Shown piece after piece: positions 6,060 through 10,490 of a DNA stretch of 10,490 nucleotides (position 1 is the first letter of the stretch; every line of letters starts with the position of its first letter). The translations under genes and the position numbers were made by a program. The notes under the pieces are model-generated. The model was given only the letters and a program-made list of their open reading frames with translations, had not been told where the DNA came from and did not search any database. The stretch is from JAQUOA01 sp037443785 (GTDB lineage Bacteria > Bacteroidota > Ignavibacteria > UBA10030 > UBA8401), in contig JBBINR010000066.1 in the NCBI GenBank assembly GCA_037443785.1, positions 1 to 10,490 on the forward strand, read 5' to 3'.

Positions 6060-8245
6060 TGAAGCAAACCTTCCACACTCACCATCACCTGTCGCGGCGG
6101 AGACATATTGCCGATCAATTCAGCATAATTGTAATTTAACAGATTGTTGATATGTACCCCAATCCGTATCGGAAATGATTGATCAAACGATGTCATCGAA
6201 ATAAATGAATCCAATAAATACACAGGAACTCTTTCTGAACCATTGTTAATAGGCGCAAGGCGCACTAATACATCATCGATCTGTTCGATACGACTAATAT
6301 ATCGAAAATCTGCGCCAATATTAAATTGCTGATACATAAATGAAGAACTTATGCCGGCGATATGTTTTGGGCGAAATCGTAAAAATACTTTTGTGTTTTT
6401 ATCGATCGCCGAATTATAGTTATAGTGCATTTCACCACTCAGCCGTTGATTGAAAAAATTCATCCGAACACTTGTTTCGAATCCTTGGATCAACGCCTGT
6501 GTGATGTTTTGAAATTTTGCCACTGCGGATGTTTTGCTCACGGAAGAATCCAATCCTGCACTTACCTCAATAAAATTTGAATAGTCGTTACGGAACACGG
6601 CGGCATCGATCAAAAGATGTTCGGAAAATGCATGTGAAATTCCAATTTCATACGACCATCCCCGTTCGGGTTTTAGTGCGGTATTTGGAATAACAAGTAT
6701 CGAGCTTCCGGTATTTGAAGTTGATGAGTAGTATTCTGCTACAGAGGGAGCCCGAAATCCGCTTCCAATTGACGCACGAAGTGTTGTTCCTTGCTTTACA
6801 TGATACCGTGCACCAAATTTTGGATTGAGTTGTTGATATGAATCTAATCCAATGACACGATGAACATCATACCTCAGTCCATACGTAAGCGTCAAATCCT
6901 TTTCAAAAGAATATTCGTGCTGTAGGTATGACGCCCAGCCGATTCCGGAATGAATCCCAAAAATATTCGAATGAACCTGTTCTCCATTGAGGACAATTCC
7001 AAACGTAAAATTATTCTTATCGCCAACGGCAAGATTTCCTTGAGCTTCTATAAACCCATTGTCGGAGCGTGACGCGTCAAGTGGTTTGATTGATAAACTA
7101 TCCCTCTCCCAATCACCGCGAACGTGGGTAGCCTTTACATCAAAATAAAATTGCTCATTCATAAATTGTTTGTACATAAGTGAACTGTTCGCACGCCAGG
7201 AGGTAACCGAAATATTCCTTTGGTTATCGGCCGGTCGAAGTGCATTCTGTAGGTCTTTCCACCAAAGGAAATCGCCGTGATACTGGTGAAAGACGTTCGT
7301 TGTCGCTGTTAATGATTGAAACGGAGAAAAATCATATTTGATTTTCATAAAGCCGCTGTATCGCCGCCACCAATCTTGTTCACGATACCCCTCATCAAAA
7401 ATGCGATGAAGCGAAACTACAAATCCTACATGATCAATCTTGTTTGAATAGCCGACATATTGTCCATTCGTAAATCTATTTTTATCCGACCAATTCCATT
7501 TCTTGTATGAGGGAGGCGAATAGACTCCCGTAAATATTTTCCAAAAATATTTTGGATGTTCATCGATATCTTTTGTGATAACATTGACCACTCCACCAAG
7601 TGCACCCGAGCCGTATAACGTCGAACCTGCACCCTTCACGATTTCAATTTTCTCTATTTGAAAAACAGGAATAGACTCAAAAGTAATTTCGCCCGTATCG
7701 CCTGCAAGCATCGGAATACCGTCGAACAATAACGCCACTCGGCTTCCGGCTCCCCTGCTGTATCCACTCGATGCGCGAATATTGATTTGCGTTTGCTGGA
7801 AATGTACTCCGGAGACGTAGCGTAATGCATCATCGACAGCGGTAATATTTCGCTGCGACAAAGATTGTGTACCGATAACAGTCATACTGATGGGAACATC
7901 TTCAAGTGATTGTCCCCTCTTATTCGCAGTGACAACAATTGTTTGTGTTTGAATCGGCGACGGAATCAATCGAATACGTAATTCTTGATTTGGTTCTTCG
8001 GCAAATTTAACTTCGACCGATGAATATCCAAGAGCTGAAATCGTTAACGTTTTTCGATCGTTTGGAATATTTTTTAATTCGAACTTTCCTTCCGAATTTG
8101 TTGACGTTCCAATTGTTGTGTGCGTAAGAAGTACAGAAGCGCCAGCAATCGGTTCTTCCGTTTCAGCGTTGATAACTATTCCCCGAACATCCACTTGTGC
8201 AGCGTGCAAAGAATAGAATAGAAATATTAAACCAATACTTTTCAT
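6056..8245 (-). CDS. TonB-dependent outer-membrane receptor with N-terminal carboxypeptidase-regulatory-like domain
   Basis: A 729-residue outer-membrane gated channel that would import a scarce ligand, such as a siderophore, cobalamin or oligosaccharide, using energy passed on by TonB-ExbBD. A signal peptide (1-16, ending HAA-QVD) leads into a beta-sandwich domain at 19-94 (VRGIVINAETEEPIAGASV, then GYSSVEV). A TonB-box-like TIVVTA is at 102-107. The plug domain (about 110-228) has VPISMTVIG, ALRYVSGV, RGAGSRVALLFDGIPM and EKIEIVKGAGSTLYGSGALGGVVNVIT. The remaining 500 residues form the barrel, with alternating strands and receptor motifs such as LRASIGSGFRAPSVAEYY, NTALKPERGWSYEIG and a terminal HINNLLNYNYAELIG. 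The protein ends in VEGLLQ, without the usual C-terminal aromatic residue. The ligand cannot be read from sequence; the overall type resembles BtuB/FepA-like receptors. It overlaps the lipoprotein gene before it and the glycosyltransferase gene after it by ATGA. Confidence 0.95.
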   Translation of the reverse strand: MKSIGLIFLFYSLHAAQVDVRGIVINAETEEPIAGASVLLTHTTIGTSTNSEGKFELKNIPNDRKTLTISALGYSSVEVKFAEEPNQELRIRLIPSPIQTQTIVVTANKRGQSLEDVPISMTVIGTQSLSQRNITAVDDALRYVSGVHFQQTQINIRASSGYSRGAGSRVALLFDGIPMLAGDTGEITFESIPVFQIEKIEIVKGAGSTLYGSGALGGVVNVITKDIDEHPKYFWKIFTGVYSPPSYKKWNWSDKNRFTNGQYVGYSNKIDHVGFVVSLHRIFDEGYREQDWWRRYSGFMKIKYDFSPFQSLTATTNVFHQYHGDFLWWKDLQNALRPADNQRNISVTSWRANSSLMYKQFMNEQFYFDVKATHVRGDWERDSLSIKPLDASRSDNGFIEAQGNLAVGDKNNFTFGIVLNGEQVHSNIFGIHSGIGWASYLQHEYSFEKDLTLTYGLRYDVHRVIGLDSYQQLNPKFGARYHVKQGTTLRASIGSGFRAPSVAEYYSSTSNTGSSILVIPNTALKPERGWSYEIGISHAFSEHLLIDAAVFRNDYSNFIEVSAGLDSSVSKTSAVAKFQNITQALIQGFETSVRMNFFNQRLSGEMHYNYNSAIDKNTKVFLRFRPKHIAGISSSFMYQQFNIGADFRYISRIEQIDDVLVRLAPINNGSERVPVYLLDSFISMTSFDQSFPIRIGVHINNLLNYNYAELIGNMSPPRQVMVSVEGLLQ

Positions 8246-8745
8246 GGCACTTTAAATGGCTGCGGCGGAAGGTGATTGAAATCAACAATAAAATTGACAT
8301 CATTAATGAAAGTGTTATTTTCTATTTTGACCGATTTCGGAGACGGATGATGTGGCGAATATCCATAAATACTCACAACCCGCCATTGAGTATAAATATC
8401 GGCGCCGAATTGTTGTACTATCGCTATATAAAAGTATGTTTGAGGTTTCACAAACAATTGATATTGCATTGTTTTTCCGGAATCCGCAATGGCAATCTGA
8501 GAAGGGCTGTACGAAATAATTCCTTGAGTCACTTTGAAAAGAATATCCGAAAATGTCGTATCGACGGGAAAATAAGGAACCGCTACAACTCTAATATCTT
8601 TAATACTGTCTTGCGGAGGCGGATGACTTACAAAGGTTATTGTGCCTCCAAATCCGGGATCAACTACAGTATCGGGATTCAGTCCTTCACCACATCCAAG
8701 AAACAAAAGTGCGGTAATTGAGATAAAAGAGTAGAATTTAATCAT
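8242..8745 (-). CDS. Small lipoprotein of unknown function upstream of the TonB-dependent receptor
   Basis: About 167 residues from the ATG at 8745 (MIKFYSF...). A TTG five codons earlier (8760) is also in frame, but the ATG gives a more typical short basic signal peptide; neither start has a clear Shine-Dalgarno sequence. The hydrophobic run ends in LLFLGCGEG, a lipobox with the lipidated Cys at residue 18 from the ATG. The mature part begins with a loose Gly/Pro/Asp-rich linker. It continues as an apparently all-beta domain (GGTITFVSHPPPQDSIKDIRVVAVP, then QYQLFVKPQTYFYIAIVQQFG, then WRVVSIYGY and NDVNFIVDFNHLPP). This resembles a transthyretin- or carboxypeptidase-regulatory-like sandwich, but that is a guess. 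It would sit in the outer membrane or on the surface. Its stop overlaps the receptor start (ATGA), suggesting the two proteins work together, perhaps in ligand capture. Confidence 0.82.
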   Translation of the reverse strand: MIKFYSFISITALLFLGCGEGLNPDTVVDPGFGGTITFVSHPPPQDSIKDIRVVAVPYFPVDTTFSDILFKVTQGIISYSPSQIAIADSGKTMQYQLFVKPQTYFYIAIVQQFGADIYTQWRVVSIYGYSPHHPSPKSVKIENNTFINDVNFIVDFNHLPPQPFKVP

Positions 8746-8761
8746 CGGCTGAAATTTCAAT

Positions 8762-8800
8762 AGAATTTTTTACAAAATCACGAAAAAATTTGTATATTCT
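8762..8800. repeat. Imperfect inverted repeat in the divergent intergenic region (possible operator)
   Basis: TACAAA (8771-8776) and TTTGTA (8789-8794) are perfect inverted copies around a 12-base spacer. The symmetry continues outward: AGAAT at 8762-8766 pairs with ATTCT at 8796-8800, with extra unmatched bases on the left. The dyad overlaps the proposed -35 and -10 elements, so a repressor site for one or both divergent units is possible. In such AT-rich DNA, chance symmetry is a real alternative. Confidence 0.35.
8769..8798 (+). promoter_or_regulatory. Putative sigma-70-type promoter for the secreted protein-fumarase unit
   Basis: TTTACA (8769-8774) and TATATT (8793-8798) are separated by 18 bases, with an AT-rich surround. 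Transcription would start near 8805, giving a leader of roughly 30 bases with GGAG at 8828-8831, five bases before the ATG at 8837. No equally good promoter was found for the divergent minus-strand operon, which must nevertheless start in or near this gap. Confidence 0.5.
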
Positions 8801-8836
8801 AAAAAAGAATTTTCCCCCTCATTTTTTGGAGACGGC

Positions 8837-9535
8837 ATGAAATATGCAACATGCTTACTGTGTGGCCTGCTTTTATTCTCAACGCTTTATTCACAAAATA
8901 GTATTACTTCCTACGATCCAAAAACAACGTTAACGTCCGATCAATGCTTTGATGTCGTAAAAGCGACGTGGGATGGGTTGAAAAAAATTTCCGAGGAGTA
9001 CGAATCAGACGTTGCTGTGAAAAGTGAATTCGAATCGACAGCGGAATTTAACGAGAGACTCCGAAAAAGCAAAGATCAGTACGTCAGCAAGGTGAGAAAA
9101 TTTTCCGATGACAATAACTTAACGGCAAAGAGCTTTTCTGTTTGGATGAAGGCCGATTTAATAAAATACGATGCCGATAATCAGGTATACAGCGTTAAAT
9201 CCCCGACACAAATTCTTGTTCAGCCGAAGAAAAAAGACATCGCGATTACGTGTCCTGCGAACAAATATCTCATTGTTACAGAAAAAAATGAAAAAGGATA
9301 TCGGCGGGCATTCCTTCAACTGAATACGGATCCCGATTTCTCCTGGTATGTCAACAAAGTAACTGCTCAGGCAGCAAAAGCCAGAGAGCAACAAATATAT
9401 TTTAAGTTAACATTCACGTTTGATATCCGTGTGAACGAATCGGACGGTCAAATTATTCTTCAAATTACACCACATAAACTTGCTTTAATAGATCAGTCTG
9501 AAAATTTTACCTATTGGAGTGAGGATATCTTTTGA
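8837..9535 (+). CDS. Secreted protein of unknown function
   Basis: A 232-residue protein that I do not recognise as a named family. Residues 1-19 form a signal peptide (MKYATC, hydrophobic run, likely cut near LYS-QNS), and the Cys residues within it do not make a good lipobox. The mature part is lysine- and acid-rich, with a helical segment holding KSEFESTAEFNERLRKSKDQY (residues 62-82). The EFE-S/T-x-x-E-F-x-x-R pattern recurs in other uncharacterised exported bacterial proteins, as far as I recall. A beta-rich C-terminal half follows (YLIVTEKN, YFKLTFTFDIRV, GQIILQITPHKLALID). The start is supported by GGAG at 8828-8831. The gene is first in its unit, with fumarase beginning 9 bases after its stop, but nothing in the sequence links its role to fumarase. 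It probably acts in the periplasm or outside the cell. Confidence 0.85.
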   Translation: MKYATCLLCGLLLFSTLYSQNSITSYDPKTTLTSDQCFDVVKATWDGLKKISEEYESDVAVKSEFESTAEFNERLRKSKDQYVSKVRKFSDDNNLTAKSFSVWMKADLIKYDADNQVYSVKSPTQILVQPKKKDIAITCPANKYLIVTEKNEKGYRRAFLQLNTDPDFSWYVNKVTAQAAKAREQQIYFKLTFTFDIRVNESDGQIILQITPHKLALIDQSENFTYWSEDIF

Positions 9536-9544
9536 GAGTTTTTC

Positions 9545-10490
9545 ATGAAGGATTTTAAAAACAGCATTTTAGAGTTGATCGTTGATACATCGACTAACCT
9601 TCCACCTGATGTTCGTAAAGCGATTAAAGCTGCTCAACAAAAAGAGAAACCGGGAACACGATCTGCGTTAGCACTCGAAACAATTTCCACCAACATTGAT
9701 ATGGCATGCAGCGATGCCGGCGCGATTTGCCAGGACACCGGCATGCCGACATTTGTCATTCACACCCCGGTCGGTGCAAATCAAATAGAAATGAAGAAAT
9801 GGATTAAAGAAGCGATCGCCGAAGCAACAAGATCAGGGAAGCTTCGTCCTAACTCTGTCGATTCATTGACGGGAAAAAATAGCGGCGATAATCTTGGAGC
9901 TGGCACTCCGGTTATTCACTGGGAACAATGGGAAAATGACAAAGAAATTGAAGTAAAGCTGATCCTTAAAGGCGGAGGATGTGAAAATAAAAATATCCAA
10001 TATTCCCTTCCGATGGAATTAGATCATCTTGGAAAAGCCGGCCGAAATCTTGACGGAATCCGTAAATGCATTTTGCATGCGGTATGGCAGGCGCAAGGGC
10101 ATGGATGCGCCATTGGTGCTGTCGGCGTATGCGTCGGCGGAGACAGAACCACAGGAAATGAACACGCTAAAATGCAATTATTCAGAAAACTCGACGACGT
10201 TAATCCGAACCCGGAACTCGCCGAACTTGAAAATTATATTCTTGAGAACGCCGACAAACTACAAATTGGTACAATGGGATTTGGCGGAAATGCAACCTTA
10301 ATTGGATGCAAGATCGGTACACTCAATAGATTGCCTGCAAGCTTTTTCGTTTCCGTTGCCTATGATTGCTGGGCGTTCAGACGGCAAGGTGTTATACTGG
10401 ATGCGAGGACAGGAAAGATCAAGCACTGGCTTTACAAAGAAGAAGCACCCGTTATTAAAATGGGTTCCGATGGTGGCATCACATTAACCG
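9545..10490 (+). CDS. Class I (iron-sulfur) fumarate hydratase, 5' part, cut by window end
   Basis: Class I fumarases are oxygen-sensitive [4Fe-4S] hydro-lyases that interconvert fumarate and L-malate in the citric acid cycle. The frame is open for 315 codons from the ATG at 9545 to the window edge. Landmarks are SDAGAICQDTGMPTFV (Cys62), KGGGCENKN (143-151), GHGCAIGAVGVCVGGDR (Cys188), GTMGFGGNATLIGC and RLPASFFVSVAYDCWAFRRQG (Cys275). By comparison with E. coli FumA (Cys105, 224, 318), Cys62, Cys188 and Cys275 are the expected cluster ligands, with the latter two spaced 87 apart. An extra Cys146 stands where FumA has Ser in GGGSANK. The sequence runs on past the alpha-type domain into IKMGSDGGITLT without a stop, so a fused alpha-beta enzyme of about 500 residues is likely but not seen. 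The Shine-Dalgarno sequence is weak (GAGAG at 9534-9538, overlapping the stop of the preceding gene), suggesting coupled translation. Confidence 0.95.
   Translation, partial: MKDFKNSILELIVDTSTNLPPDVRKAIKAAQQKEKPGTRSALALETISTNIDMACSDAGAICQDTGMPTFVIHTPVGANQIEMKKWIKEAIAEATRSGKLRPNSVDSLTGKNSGDNLGAGTPVIHWEQWENDKEIEVKLILKGGGCENKNIQYSLPMELDHLGKAGRNLDGIRKCILHAVWQAQGHGCAIGAVGVCVGGDRTTGNEHAKMQLFRKLDDVNPNPELAELENYILENADKLQIGTMGFGGNATLIGCKIGTLNRLPASFFVSVAYDCWAFRRQGVILDARTGKIKHWLYKEEAPVIKMGSDGGITLT

Noticed and set aside
8197..8721. A 174-codon plus-strand open frame opposite the lipoprotein gene
   Set aside because: It lies wholly antisense to the lipoprotein and the start of the receptor, has basic low-complexity composition and no recognisable domain, and no ribosome binding site.
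8746..8760. TTG start five codons upstream for the lipoprotein
   Set aside because: The ATG at 8745 gives a more typical signal peptide; TTG adds five residues with no Shine-Dalgarno support. It is not excluded.
10029..10487. Two open frames at the right edge in another plus-strand frame
   Set aside because: They are out of frame with the fumarase reading frame, which is continuous from 9545 to the edge and carries conserved cluster-ligand motifs.
1..10490. CRISPR arrays, insertion sequences, tRNAs, phage genes or defence systems
   Set aside because: No regularly spaced repeats, transposase-like proteins, cloverleaf sequences or long terminal repeats were seen; gene content is envelope and housekeeping.

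Overview
The window looks like chromosomal DNA from a moderately low-GC Gram-negative bacterium of the Bacteroidota/Chlorobiota/Ignavibacteriota (FCB) superphylum. Three things point there: a TonB-dependent receptor with an N-terminal carboxypeptidase-regulatory-like domain, a separate secF following what appears to be secD, and several signal peptides ending near 'SQ' or 'AQ'. The phylum placement is inference; no rRNA or other marker is present.

Layout. (1) Positions 1-1452, plus strand: a frame-scrambled stretch that reads like the last part of secD, then secF (178-1098), then a single-domain STAS anti-sigma-factor antagonist (1114-1452). A hairpin with flanking A and T runs (1474-1501) ends this unit and, read on the other strand, ends the converging one. 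(2) Positions 8745 down to 1503, minus strand: five genes joined by 4- or 11-base overlaps. In transcription order they are a small lipoprotein, a TonB-dependent outer-membrane receptor, a glycosyltransferase fused to a degenerate polysaccharide-deacetylase domain, a TatD-family metal-dependent hydrolase, and a secreted HEAT-repeat protein with a C-terminal cyclophilin domain. (3) Positions 8837 to the right edge, plus strand: a secreted protein of unknown function, then a class I iron-sulfur fumarate hydratase that runs out of the window. The two divergent units are separated by about 90 bases holding a plausible sigma-70-type promoter and an imperfect dyad.

How the genes relate. SecF (with SecD) drives late steps of protein export. 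The receptor, lipoprotein and HEAT-cyclophilin protein would all be exported to the envelope, and the lipoprotein-receptor pair looks like an outer-membrane uptake module. TatD and the glycosyltransferase fusion are linked to these by tight translational coupling rather than by any obvious shared pathway.

The most interesting item is the 586-residue glycosyltransferase-deacetylase fusion. Its deacetylase half keeps the fold's sequence landmarks but has lost one Asp of the TFDDG motif and both metal-binding His, so it is probably a non-catalytic module. I found no CRISPR array, insertion sequence, tRNA or rRNA, and no clearly new multi-gene defence or biosynthetic system.
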